DNA from: JAAEQD01 sp964521815 | GTDB taxonomy: Bacteria > Zixibacteria > MSB-5A5 > UBA10806 > 4484-95 | Direction: 5' to 3' | Assembly (NCBI GenBank): GCA_964521815.1 | Contig: CAZFSN010000013.1 | Location: 1-28,198, forward strand | DNA: 28,198 bases | In this document: piece by piece, positions 14,878-23,952 of the stretch | Layout: every line of letters starts with the position of its first letter | How positions within the stretch are numbered: position 1 is the stretch's first letter | Notes under the pieces: generated by a model | What the model was told of the DNA's origin: nothing | Database searches by the model: none | Seen by the model: only the letters and a program-made list of their open reading frames with translations | Translations under genes and position numbers: made by a program

Positions 14878-17800
14878 CTAAGCGAATTTGTTTTGGGGTA
14901 CAGGCTTCAAATTATCCAGCAATTGACGAACTTTCAAAACCAACTCACCAGGATGAAATGGTTTTTGCAATAAACGGATCATTGGCCCTTGATTTCCGAT
15001 ATCATTATTTGAATAACCCGATATATATAGCAACTTAAATTCCGGCCAAATATTTTTCAATTCCTTCGCGAACTCTGATCCACTCATATTAGGCATGATG
15101 ACATCAGTAATTACGAGATCAACCGGTTTATCTAATCTCGCGCATACATCCAACGCTTCCTTTCCGGAGCTGGTAGCGATAACCCAATATCCACTTTTTT
15201 TCAGGATTTCTGCAGCGATGTTTCTAACAATTTCATCGTCTTCGACAATCAGGATCGTTTCGCTGCCTTTTGGAAGTTCGGCCTTTTTCGAAGCAGTCAC
15301 GGTCTCATTGCCAGGATTTTCAACCGCGGGCAGATAAATATTGAAAGTTGATCCGGATCCTGGCCGGCTATCGACAGCTATTTGGCCGCCGCTTTGTTTT
15401 ACAATACCATAGACTGTCGAAAGCCCCAGACCGGTCCCTTTGCCTGATTCTTTGGTAGTAAAAAACGGTTCGAAAATTTTTGTTTTAATTTCGTCCGATA
15501 TGCCTGATCCCGTGTCGCTTATGGACAGTAAAACATATTTGCCAGATTTAATTTCGGTTCCGGTTTGATATATATCTTCATCAACCTCGATATTTGAAGT
15601 TTTTATAGTCAACATCCCACCTGCCTGCATAGCATCTCGAGCGTTGACAGCCATGTTAACAATAACTTGCTCCATCTGGCCCGGGTCTACCATAATTGTC
15701 CGGATATCATCACTCATTAAGATGTTAAATTCTATATCCTCGCCGATTATTCGTTTTAACATATTCAACATGTCGTTTATAATCTTGTTTATATTGACAA
15801 TTTTAGGGTGCATAGCCTGTTTGCGACTGAAAGCCAGAAGTTGAGATGTGAGCTGAGCGGCTCTGTCGGAGGCTTGTTGGACAACTTTAATGTCGCTTAG
15901 AAGCGGATCATCCGGTTTTAACCCTGATTCGATGAGTTCGGAATGCCCGATTATAGCCGTAAGCAAATTATTAAAATCATGAGCCACGCCGCCGGCTAAT
16001 CGGCCGATGCTTTCCATTTTTTTAGCGTGGATTAGTTGCTCTTGCAGCTTTTCGCGTTCCTCCTCGGCCCGCTTGCGTTCTGTAATATCACGATCTACTC
16101 CCCTGAATCCTATTATTTTGCCTTTTTGGTCAAAGATTGGAACAGAATTACTTTCCAAATAGCGCCAGCTGCCATCTTTATGCTGCCACCTGATTAAGAG
16201 GTTGTTCCAGCCGCGTTTATCAGCTATGCACATTTCAATTGTTTTCCTGGCTAATTGTCTGTCATCTTCATGAATTAAACTGTAACTGTTTTTTACGAAC
16301 AACTCGGCTGCATGATAACCCAGGATTTTCTCAATCGCGGGATTACAATAGGTGTGTACGCCTTCCAGATCTATAGCCCAAATCCAGTCTTTTGATGTTT
16401 CGATTAAGGCACTTATCATTTCCTGACGCTGGCGGAGTTCTTCCTCGGCCCGCTTTCGTTCGGTGATATCCTGATGAGTTCCGGCCATGATCAGAGGTCT
16501 TCCATCCTCCGTCCAGGTGACAATTTTGCCCTGGACGAATACCCAGATCCAATCTCCGTTTTTGTGACGCATCCTTACTTTGCATTCATAGTAATCTAAT
16601 TCACCGTTGAAATGTCTTTTCAATAATTCATCCGACATCTTGAAGTCATCGGGATGAGCGAATTTTTGCCAGGTATCGATAGAAACTGGAGAAATCTCTT
16701 CCAGCGCGTAGCCTATAATTTCAGCCCATCGCTCATTGAATATCGACTCGCCGGTCTGGACATTACTTTCCCAGGTGCCGACATTAGTAGCCCTGATTAT
16801 GTCGTCTAACCTCTGCTTCTCGGCCGCCAGAGCCTCTTCCACCGCCTTGCGCTCGGTGATATCGATTACCAGAGATTGTTTGGAAATTGTCCCATCCGCA
16901 TGAAATATTGGAGTGTTTGAATTATAATACCATCGGCCATCTTTCTTGCTTTTTGTTTCAAACCTGACAATTTCACCCTGGTGAATCCTTTCATTAATGC
17001 ACCAGGGGCAAATGTCATCCCGGTTTTGTAGTGCTTCATAACACAGCTGTCCGGTCGGGTCGAACCCCTGTTTATCGATATAATTCTGATTTATGAATTC
17101 AATGCGGTAATCTTGTGAATAAGTACAAATCAAACCATCGAACGCCGCGACAATAGCCCGGTATTTTTCTTCGCTATCGCGTAGCGCGCTTTCGGCTTTT
17201 TTATTTTCGGTAATGTCATGAAAAGTGCTAATTGTATATGTTTCATCATTAAGTATTATTTTTTCCAACGATATTTCCAGGTCTCGTTTTTCTCCATCTT
17301 TGCGAATAACCTTATATTCAAATCTTTTTTTAAATTGTTCATCGTCTTTACCTGTCTGCATTATATTTATAATTAAATCACGAGATTCAGGAGCGACATG
17401 GTCCAGAAGTGGTATTTTTTTGAACTCATTTAAATTATCATAACCAAATATTTCCAACAACGCTGGATTAGCGTTTATTACCTGATTTTCTTTTGACATA
17501 CCGATACCTTCAAGTGAATTCTGGAAGAGGTTGCGATATTTTTCCTCGCTTTGGCGCAATGCTTCTTCGGCCTGCTTTCGCTCGGTGATGTCGACGATAA
17601 TACCTCTGACACCGGCAAGTTTGCCATCCTTCATGATCGAGTTTGCGTGAAAGAGTATGGGAAAAGTGGAACCGTCTTTTTTAACCGCCTGATATTCAAC
17701 CGTTCCGGGGTCTTCTCCTTTCAAACGCAAAGCCATGTTGGCTTTAACCCGCTCTCGGTCCTCAGAAGCGATCAGCTCAAGACCGTTCAGCCCCAGTGCA

Positions 17801-19173
17801 AAATCCTCCTTTGAATATCCGAATAGCTCGAAAGCACGCCGATTGGCGAAGGTCAGGTTAATATTCCGGTCGGTTTCAAATATCGCTTCAGGAAGCATTT
17901 CCAACAAATCTTTGAACCGCTTTTCGCTTTCGCGCAACGCTTCTTCGGCTTGCTTGCGTTCGGTGATATCATTCATGGTCGTCAAAAGGTACTTCTCTTT
18001 ATCGGTTTCGATTTGATCTGTGCTGATCAAGCAAACTCGTAATTCATCATTTTTCGTTCGACTATGAATTTCATAATTTTTTATAAATCCTTTTTCTTGA
18101 ATCTCTCGAACCATAAATTCGCGTTGCTTGTAATCCTTGAAAATGTTAATTTCTCTCGATGTTTTCCCGATAACTTCTTCTTTTGAATATCCGAAAACCT
18201 TGAGGAATTCATTATTTACATCGATAAACCGTCCGTCGTCCACGGTACTGATTATCATGATCACCGATCCGGAATGGAATGCTTTCGAAAATTTATCTTC
18301 AGATTTTTGCAGCGCCAATTCTGAATTTTTGCGCTCGGTGATATCCACCGACGAGCCCAGCATACCGATAACTGCGCCATTTTCAGCTTTTAATAGCGAC
18401 AGAGCCAGAAGCCCGTAGAAATTCTGCCCGGATTTCCTTCGTAGTATAACTTCTACTTCATGTTTGCCTTTTTGCTTGAGAGGTATGATGACTGCTCGTT
18501 GAAGGAATTCGTGCTGGTCATCAGGATAGATAAATGATATATGCCTGCCTAAAGCTTCATCGGGCCGGTAGCCGAACATCTTTTCGGCGCCTTTATTCCA
18601 GCTGGTCACATTTCCGTGCAGGTCGGTGGAGATTATCGAGTCATAAGCCTGGTCAACCATAAGCGCGTGTTTTCGTAAGGCTTCCTCGGCCTGTTTACGT
18701 TTAGTGATATCGCGGCTGAAACCGGTGTAACCCAGCATCTGCCCGGCTTCATCCGTTACCGGCAAACCGTTGGATTCGACTATTACCTCGAGCCCGTTTT
18801 TATGAAGGAAAATATGCTCGAAATTAAATACTTTGGCTTTGGATTTTACGAATTCGCTATAAGCTTTACCAACCCGTATTGCTTCTTGAGGCGGCATGAA
18901 ATCCAGAGCCTTTTTACCCAGCATTTCGCACGGTTCGTAGCCTAAAAGATCTTTTACCCCCGGGCTGACGAAAAGGTAGTTGCCTTCCGGATCCAGCTCC
19001 AAAAGAAAATCCGAGGAAAACTCAACCAACGAATGGTATTTTTTCTCATTTACTTGTAATATTTTTTCGGTTTGGATATAATCATTTTTGGCTCGTTCAC
19101 ATTCCGCGATTTTCAACCGCAATTGCGATAATTCGTCTATCAATTCATTTTTAGTTTTAGACTTGTCTTGCAT
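14878..19173 (-). CDS. Soluble hybrid histidine kinase with eight PAS domains and a C-terminal receiver
   Basis: 1431 residues without signal or membrane segment, so cytoplasmic. Eight PAS/PAC units end in DITxRK-type linkers at about 155, 277, 402, 528, 653, 771, 902 and 1029. A dimerisation domain follows with phospho-acceptor His1065 (GGVAHDFNNLLTAI), then a HATPase domain with Asn1187 (N box), DTGSGIS, FEPFFTT and GTGLGLS. A receiver at about 1305-1422 has Asp1357 (VITDVIMP) and Lys1404. PAS6 carries Cys711, Cys722 and Cys725 (CX10CX2C, with CPWC), a pattern that could bind metal or sense redox state. No cognate output gene is adjacent. It lies 300 bases upstream of the polysaccharide operon on the same strand, and the membrane-bound receiver protein there is a candidate partner (inference). 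The start has only a weak SD (GGGG). Confidence 0.95.
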   Translation of the reverse strand: MQDKSKTKNELIDELSQLRLKIAECERAKNDYIQTEKILQVNEKKYHSLVEFSSDFLLELDPEGNYLFVSPGVKDLLGYEPCEMLGKKALDFMPPQEAIRVGKAYSEFVKSKAKVFNFEHIFLHKNGLEVIVESNGLPVTDEAGQMLGYTGFSRDITKRKQAEEALRKHALMVDQAYDSIISTDLHGNVTSWNKGAEKMFGYRPDEALGRHISFIYPDDQHEFLQRAVIIPLKQKGKHEVEVILRRKSGQNFYGLLALSLLKAENGAVIGMLGSSVDITERKNSELALQKSEDKFSKAFHSGSVIMIISTVDDGRFIDVNNEFLKVFGYSKEEVIGKTSREINIFKDYKQREFMVREIQEKGFIKNYEIHSRTKNDELRVCLISTDQIETDKEKYLLTTMNDITERKQAEEALRESEKRFKDLLEMLPEAIFETDRNINLTFANRRAFELFGYSKEDFALGLNGLELIASEDRERVKANMALRLKGEDPGTVEYQAVKKDGSTFPILFHANSIMKDGKLAGVRGIIVDITERKQAEEALRQSEEKYRNLFQNSLEGIGMSKENQVINANPALLEIFGYDNLNEFKKIPLLDHVAPESRDLIINIMQTGKDDEQFKKRFEYKVIRKDGEKRDLEISLEKIILNDETYTISTFHDITENKKAESALRDSEEKYRAIVAAFDGLICTYSQDYRIEFINQNYIDKQGFDPTGQLCYEALQNRDDICPWCINERIHQGEIVRFETKSKKDGRWYYNSNTPIFHADGTISKQSLVIDITERKAVEEALAAEKQRLDDIIRATNVGTWESNVQTGESIFNERWAEIIGYALEEISPVSIDTWQKFAHPDDFKMSDELLKRHFNGELDYYECKVRMRHKNGDWIWVFVQGKIVTWTEDGRPLIMAGTHQDITERKRAEEELRQRQEMISALIETSKDWIWAIDLEGVHTYCNPAIEKILGYHAAELFVKNSYSLIHEDDRQLARKTIEMCIADKRGWNNLLIRWQHKDGSWRYLESNSVPIFDQKGKIIGFRGVDRDITERKRAEEEREKLQEQLIHAKKMESIGRLAGGVAHDFNNLLTAIIGHSELIESGLKPDDPLLSDIKVVQQASDRAAQLTSQLLAFSRKQAMHPKIVNINKIINDMLNMLKRIIGEDIEFNILMSDDIRTIMVDPGQMEQVIVNMAVNARDAMQAGGMLTIKTSNIEVDEDIYQTGTEIKSGKYVLLSISDTGSGISDEIKTKIFEPFFTTKESGKGTGLGLSTVYGIVKQSGGQIAVDSRPGSGSTFNIYLPAVENPGNETVTASKKAELPKGSETILIVEDDEIVRNIAAEILKKSGYWVIATSSGKEALDVCARLDKPVDLVITDVIMPNMSGSEFAKELKNIWPEFKLLYISGYSNNDIGNQGPMIRLLQKPFHPGELVLKVRQLLDNLKPVPQNKFA

Positions 19174-19244
19174 GACTGCCCCGTAAAAGTAATAATAATT
19201 TCGCCCCCGTTGTCTAATCCGGGTGTAACTGCGACAGATCCCAT

Positions 19245-19273
19245 ATAATTATATTTAATCATCTAATCGTCAA
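19245..19273 (-). promoter_or_regulatory. Possible promoter of the hybrid kinase gene
   Basis: On the minus strand TTGACG (19273-19268) is followed after 17 bases by AATTAT (19250-19245, four of six consensus bases). Transcription would begin near 19238, about 65 bases before the ATG. The whole 330-base spacer 19174-19503 contains no ORF that I can support. Confidence 0.35.
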
Positions 19274-19447
19274 GTGACTAAAAAACATTAGTGGAAAACA
19301 ATAGCGGGAAATTTTGAGCTATAAATTTTCAGCGGCCGCTACTTTTATTTGAAAATTCCGCGCCTGAATTCGGGAGGAAGGCCAGGTATGAAATGTTTAC
19401 AGATATTTATCAGACGTAGTTTATACTATATGTTTGCGTCTTTTTAA

Positions 19448-19476
19448 TTGAATTGCGATAAAATCATCGCTATATT
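19448..19476 (+). promoter_or_regulatory. Promoter of the S9 peptidase gene
   Basis: TTGAAT (19448-19453), a 17-base spacer and TATATT (19471-19476) place the transcription start near 19483. That leaves about 20 bases, including AAAGGAAAA as SD, before the ATG at 19504. Confidence 0.5.
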
Positions 19477-19503
19477 TAAGAAATTTTTAAAAAGGAAAAA
19501 TCA

Positions 19504-21543
19504 ATGAAGCTAATTACAACAATTTTGACAATCGTAATCGCGGCAATCGGTCAGGCTCAGGAAAAACGCTTTATGACTTTCGATGATTTATATAGTTACC
19601 CACAAATTGAATCGATATCGCTATCCCCCGACAATAAGCATATTATCTGCGAAGTGAAAAAGTATGATTTGGGCGATGACAGCTATTCGACCAATCTCTG
19701 GCTGATCTTAGTCGACGACAACACGACCTCTCAATTTACAAACGGCGGAAGTGATATTTCCCCGGCCTGGTCGCCCGATGGAAACACTATCGCGTTTATA
19801 TCTGAGAGAAAAAGCGATGAGAATAAAGATGGCGAGCCTCAGATATGGCTGATGTCCTTAAGCGGCGGCGAAGCCCGGCAATTGACTAATATCAGCACCG
19901 GCGCGGACACTCCTGTCTGGTCGGGTGATGGCCGAATGATGTTATTTCAATCATCGGTCTATCCCGATTGTCCGGATGATGATTGTAACCGCCAACGAGA
20001 TCAGGAAAAAGAGACCGCCGCGGTTAAGGCCTTATTGTATGATAACTTATTGTTTCGTCATTATAAATTCTGGGAGGATGGCAAAAGGAATCATATTTTC
20101 ATTATCGATACCGAAACCGGTGAATATCGCGATTTGACGCCATTCGATAAAGATGCTCCGCCACTGGCTCTGGGCGGCTGGTTGGACTATTGTTTCTCTC
20201 CCGATGGCGGCGAAATCGCCTTTGTCATGAATACCGATACCGTGATCGCGATCAGCACCAACAATGATATTTTCAGCCTGAATATTAATACTAACCGGCT
20301 GACCAGAATTTCCGAAAGCCGCGGTAATGACAACTCGCCGGATTACTCGCCCGATAGCCGCTTTCTGGCCTACAAATCCATGGCCCGGGCGGGATTCGAA
20401 TCGGACCAGAATGATTTGATTTTATACAACCGCATGAATAAGACTTACCAAAATTTAACTTCGACATTCGACAGGTCAATAGATGAGTATGTCTGGGGAC
20501 CTTATTCAAAGTATATCTATTTCACGGCTGTCGACCAGGGCTTAAGCAAAATTTACCAATTGAATATCAAAGCCGGCGAAATTACGGCCCTTGTAAATGA
20601 TGGTGTCTGTTCGGATATTCATATATCCGGTAACGGCATCTATCTCTATTACTTGAAATCGACACCAGCTCAACCCTACGAGGTTTACGAGTACAATAGC
20701 AAAAACCACCGTCAAACCCGGCTGACACATTTCAGTGATAGTTTATTTTCACTGCTTCAGCTTTCGCCGGCGGAAGATTTCCGGTTTACCGGCGCCGGGG
20801 GCGATAGTATTCACGGTGTCCTGACCCCGCCCCCCGATTTTAACGCGGCCGAGAAATATCCACTGACCCTTTTAATTCACGGCGGGCCGCAGTGGTGCTG
20901 GCTGAAAGATTTCAACTATTACGGCTGGAACACCCAGCTTCTGGCCGCCCAGGGTTATATAGTCGCCCAGATCGATCCTCACGGCAGCCGCGGCTATGGC
21001 CAGGCTTTTGTCGATGCCGTCTCCAACGACTGGGGCGGCGCGCCTTATCAGGATTTAATGCTGGGGCTGGATTACCTGATAGCTCAGCATGACTATATCG
21101 ACACCACAAAATTAGCGGCATTGGGGCGATCTTACGGCGGTTACATGGTAAACTGGATCAATGGCCGGACCGACAGGTTCGCCTGTCTCATCAGTGTGGA
21201 TGGCGATTTTGACAATATCAGCTCCTATTATTCAACCGAGGAACTCTGGTTTCCCAACCGGGAGTTCGGCGGTGCCCCCTGGGAAGTTAAAGAGAATTAC
21301 CTGAAATATTCGCCATCGGAGTATGCGCAGAATTTCAAAACCCCCACTCTGGTGATTCACGGCCAACTCGATTATCGGGTCGATGTCAGTCAGGGGCTGA
21401 TGATGTACACGGCGCTTCGAGCCAGAGACATCCCGGCTCAACTTCTCTATTTCCCCGATGAAGGTCATAATCTAAGAAAACTATGCAATATCAGATATGC
21501 CTACGAAGTTCAGTTCGAATGGCTGGCAAGATATTTGAAGTAA
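19504..21543 (+). CDS. S9 (prolyl oligopeptidase) family serine peptidase, exported
   Basis: 679 residues. A Sec signal peptide (about 1-18, ending GQAQ) is followed by a beta-propeller (about 25-420) with TolB/DPP-like blades, seen as repeated SPDxxxI or SPDGNTIAF-type pieces. The alpha/beta-hydrolase domain begins near 430. Its catalytic triad is Ser543 (GRSYGGYMVNW), Asp623 (HGQLDYRVD) and His655 (PDEGHN); HGGPQ near 459 supplies the oxyanion region. Length and order fit acylaminoacyl-peptidase or dipeptidyl-peptidase-like S9 enzymes that degrade peptides in the periplasm. The exact specificity is not visible. A cluster of acidic residues and three Cys (136-161, CPDDDC) forms an insertion in the propeller. 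It is followed 66 bases later by a radical SAM gene on the same strand, which has a strong SD of its own. Confidence 0.93.
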   Translation: MKLITTILTIVIAAIGQAQEKRFMTFDDLYSYPQIESISLSPDNKHIICEVKKYDLGDDSYSTNLWLILVDDNTTSQFTNGGSDISPAWSPDGNTIAFISERKSDENKDGEPQIWLMSLSGGEARQLTNISTGADTPVWSGDGRMMLFQSSVYPDCPDDDCNRQRDQEKETAAVKALLYDNLLFRHYKFWEDGKRNHIFIIDTETGEYRDLTPFDKDAPPLALGGWLDYCFSPDGGEIAFVMNTDTVIAISTNNDIFSLNINTNRLTRISESRGNDNSPDYSPDSRFLAYKSMARAGFESDQNDLILYNRMNKTYQNLTSTFDRSIDEYVWGPYSKYIYFTAVDQGLSKIYQLNIKAGEITALVNDGVCSDIHISGNGIYLYYLKSTPAQPYEVYEYNSKNHRQTRLTHFSDSLFSLLQLSPAEDFRFTGAGGDSIHGVLTPPPDFNAAEKYPLTLLIHGGPQWCWLKDFNYYGWNTQLLAAQGYIVAQIDPHGSRGYGQAFVDAVSNDWGGAPYQDLMLGLDYLIAQHDYIDTTKLAALGRSYGGYMVNWINGRTDRFACLISVDGDFDNISSYYSTEELWFPNREFGGAPWEVKENYLKYSPSEYAQNFKTPTLVIHGQLDYRVDVSQGLMMYTALRARDIPAQLLYFPDEGHNLRKLCNIRYAYEVQFEWLARYLK

Positions 21544-21609
21544 AATGACTAACCGGTGCGAGGTTACTCAGATAATTATTATCAGCCTAAATTTTAAGGA
21601 GAGATATCC

Positions 21610-22554
21610 ATGTTTGTTTACGGTCCTGTTCCTTCGCGAAGGCTGGGGAAGTCTTTAGGCGTAAGCGTTATTCCTCATAAAACATGCTCATATTCCTGCG
21701 TCTATTGTCAACTTGGCAGAACTATACAGCGCCGGATTAACCTGCGAAGCTTCTATCCAAGGGAATCTGTGTTGAAGGAAATCGAGGCAAACCTCGACCG
21801 GGGTAATCCCGATTATATAGCGTTCGTGGGAGATGGCGAACCTACTTTATCAAGCGACCTGGGCTGGTATATAGACCAGTGCAAAAATCGCTGGCCGGTT
21901 CCAATTGCCGTAATAACGAATGGGTCGTTACTCTATAGCCCCGAAGTACGCGATAACCTGGCCAACGCGGATATGGTTCTACCTTCGCTTGATGCCGCTA
22001 ATGAAAAAGTATTTCGCATAATAAATCGGCCTCATCGGAACCTGAGATATGATAAAATTGTAGCCGGCCTTAAATTGTTTAGCCGGGATTTCTCCGGCAA
22101 AATCCGATTGGAAACTATGCTGGTTCACGACCTTAACGACAGTGAAGAACATTTGCGTGAGCTAAAGAAAATCATTGATGAGGTTAATCCAGATACGGTG
22201 GATATTTCAATTCCCATCCGCCCTCCGGCCGAAAAATGGGTGGAGCCGCCGCCTCTTGAAATAATTATAAAAGCCCAACAAATTCTGGGGGGCACGGATT
22301 CCATGACTTATGGCGAACAGGGCTCATTCGGTCTGGCAAATTTCAAATCTGTCCAGGAAGCGGTAGAACAGCTTTCATCCCGTCACCCGTTAAGATTGAA
22401 TCAGGCATTGGAAATCGAACGGTCTTTCGGGCAAACCGGCGAGATCGAAAACCTGATACAAAAAGGGGCGTTACGCAAAGAAGAATTTCAGGGAAACATC
22501 TTTATTGTCCCCAATAAAAATGATACCGCAAAAACGGGCATTGATCATCCCTAA
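21610..22554 (+). CDS. COG0731-type radical SAM protein
   Basis: 314 residues. The N-terminus VYGPVPSRRLGKSLG followed by the cluster C26, C30, C33 (CSYSCVYCQLG) is the signature of the COG0731 Fe-S oxidoreductases, relatives of the wyosine-type TYW1 radical SAM family. Further radical SAM core pieces are FVGDGEPTLS (about 77-86), VITNGSLL and a DAAN segment with the usual RPHRNLRYDKIV run. The C-terminal ~70 residues (after about 250) look like a small helical/winged-helix region and contain no extra Cys cluster. The substrate is unknown for most members and I cannot assign it. The SD AAGGAG stands 9 bases before the ATG. It may be cotranscribed with the S9 peptidase upstream, though no functional link is apparent. 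Confidence 0.9.
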   Translation: MFVYGPVPSRRLGKSLGVSVIPHKTCSYSCVYCQLGRTIQRRINLRSFYPRESVLKEIEANLDRGNPDYIAFVGDGEPTLSSDLGWYIDQCKNRWPVPIAVITNGSLLYSPEVRDNLANADMVLPSLDAANEKVFRIINRPHRNLRYDKIVAGLKLFSRDFSGKIRLETMLVHDLNDSEEHLRELKKIIDEVNPDTVDISIPIRPPAEKWVEPPPLEIIIKAQQILGGTDSMTYGEQGSFGLANFKSVQEAVEQLSSRHPLRLNQALEIERSFGQTGEIENLIQKGALRKEEFQGNIFIVPNKNDTAKTGIDHP

Positions 22555-22583
22555 GCGCTGGAAGCGTTGAAAAAGCCGTATTA

Positions 22584-22710
22584 TTGTCATTGCGAATCTC
22601 CCGTATTACGGGGACGAAGCCGTCAAGGCACGTCCGTGCAATCTGTAAGTCGCTGTGCAATATACATCCAGATTGCTTCACCTCGCTTGGCGCAGGGTTC
22701 GTAATGACAA
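22584..22710. repeat. MITE-like palindromic intergenic repeat
   Basis: 127-base element with terminal inverted repeats TTGTCATTGCGAA (22584-22596) and TTCGTAATGACAA (22698-22710), matching 12 of 13 bases. An inner perfect pair is GCAATCTG (22638-22645) and CAGATTGC (22669-22676). The GTCATTGCGA...GCAATCT...AGATTGC...AATGAC layout resembles a repeat seen across many bacterial genomes, related to REP/MITE elements. It occupies the convergent spacer between the radical SAM and type III PKS genes and encodes no protein. Confidence 0.75.
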
Positions 22711-22836
22711 GTAGGGGGGCTTCTTCAACATTCCCGAAAGTTGGGGCATTCTCATAGCCATAATTTACGCCCACCCCCGCAAGTTAATATTCCGGCACAT
22801 AGGTAATAAGACATTTTTTCGCGGTCGAAAATAAAA

Positions 22837-23889
22837 TCATAATCGGATTATCAATGATTCCGAGCAAAAACCGGGACCTAAAGCTGAAATCACTCCATAG
22901 CCGGATCGATTTATTCCGTATTTTTCCAAATATCGGGAAATGACATAAAGGACGGTTACGGATGACATATTCCCATAATCCCTTAATATCTCTCGCGACA
23001 TTTCAAAGCTATTGCCGCCGATACTTAGCGCCTTTTCATAAGCTTCAACCACCTTGATGCCGCCCGGATGAAATAAATATTGACTGATATCGGTTTGGGC
23101 TAACGCATGCAATAACAGAAAAGAATTCAGTTCGTTAGCCGAATTGGCCGCCACAATATCGGGTATCCTCTTATCGAAAACCACCTGCATCCCTTTAGAA
23201 ACTATATTCCAGCCCATTACCTTTAACGAATCGGGATAAAAAGTCGATTGAGTGGCCAGGATTTCCAGGCCCGTCGAATCAATGTCATCGCCGCAAATTA
23301 AGGCCGCCGCGGCGCCATCGGCGAAAAGCGCGCAGGCGACCAAATTGCTCTTGGAGAAATCATCGTGAATAAAAGTCAGTCCGCATAATTCGACCGCGAC
23401 CACAAGCGCGCGATGCGATGGGTGCCCGACCAAATAATGGTACGCGTGAGACAGCCCGGCGGCCCCGCCGGCGCATCCCAGACCCCAGATCGGCGTCCGT
23501 CTGATATCGCGGCGAAGGTTAAGTTTGTTTATAAGCCTCGCGTCAATCGAGGGCGTCGCAAGTCCGGTGGTATTGATATAAATTATATAGTCGATTTCTT
23601 TAAAATCAGTCCTGGCGCTTTCCAGCACATTGGCGATCGCTTTAGCCCCCAAATCGGTCGCGACTCGAATATAGATTTCGTTTTTTTCCTCAAGAGAATG
23701 TTCTGTCCCGAACCACGAAGGCGGCACTGAAAAGTATCTGGTCTTGATTCCGGCATTATCAAATATTGGCAGAAGCCGTGCAATATCTTTGAAATGCGAC
23801 CCAAACAGATGTTCCGCGAATTCCTTCGCGTCGCTTTGATCTACCTTAAAATCCGGTATCGCGGTAGCGATTCCTACAATCTTCGCCAT
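22837..23889 (-). CDS. Type III polyketide synthase (chalcone/stilbene synthase-like)
   Basis: 350 residues, the standard length of bacterial type III PKS. The thiolase-fold catalytic triad is complete: Cys139 (WGLGCAGGAAG), His274 (LFHPGG) and Asn307 (YGNMSSVTV). The C-terminal loop is ALGPGFCSE, in place of the usual GFGPG. These homodimeric enzymes load an acyl-CoA and extend it with malonyl-CoA to give pyrones, resorcinols or similar lipids; bacterial members often make alkylpyrones or alkylresorcinols for membranes. The starter cannot be read from sequence. No neighbouring methyltransferase, hydroxylase or acyl-CoA ligase is present. The gene starts 63 bases after the creatininase-family gene on the same strand, with SD AGGGGG before the ATG, and is probably in an operon with it. 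Confidence 0.92.
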   Translation of the reverse strand: MAKIVGIATAIPDFKVDQSDAKEFAEHLFGSHFKDIARLLPIFDNAGIKTRYFSVPPSWFGTEHSLEEKNEIYIRVATDLGAKAIANVLESARTDFKEIDYIIYINTTGLATPSIDARLINKLNLRRDIRRTPIWGLGCAGGAAGLSHAYHYLVGHPSHRALVVAVELCGLTFIHDDFSKSNLVACALFADGAAAALICGDDIDSTGLEILATQSTFYPDSLKVMGWNIVSKGMQVVFDKRIPDIVAANSANELNSFLLLHALAQTDISQYLFHPGGIKVVEAYEKALSIGGNSFEMSREILRDYGNMSSVTVLYVISRYLEKYGINRSGYGVISALGPGFCSESLIIRL

Positions 23890-23952
23890 GACTTCCCCCT
23901 ATTAGCCGATCAGATCATGAGCGGCGGCTCTTGATCTACTCAAGGATACAAT

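Noticed and set aside
16030..18720. Repeated similar DNA segments at regular spacing, suggestive of a direct-repeat array
   Set aside because: These are the DITERK...AEEALR linkers between PAS domains of one protein, with diverged sequence and in-frame spacing; not CRISPR or a mobile repeat.
19979..20000. CPDDDC insertion in the S9 peptidase propeller as a metal site
   Set aside because: Only two closely spaced Cys with acidic residues are seen; a surface disulfide is equally likely and there is no family precedent I can name.
20389..20402. A GGATTCGAATC stretch like a tRNA T-loop
   Set aside because: No acceptor, D or anticodon arms surround it, and it lies within the S9 peptidase coding sequence.
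22502..22774. 90-codon minus-strand open frame in the radical SAM/PKS spacer
   Set aside because: It spans the palindromic repeat and overlaps the radical SAM gene's end; its translation resembles no protein and is explained by the repeat.
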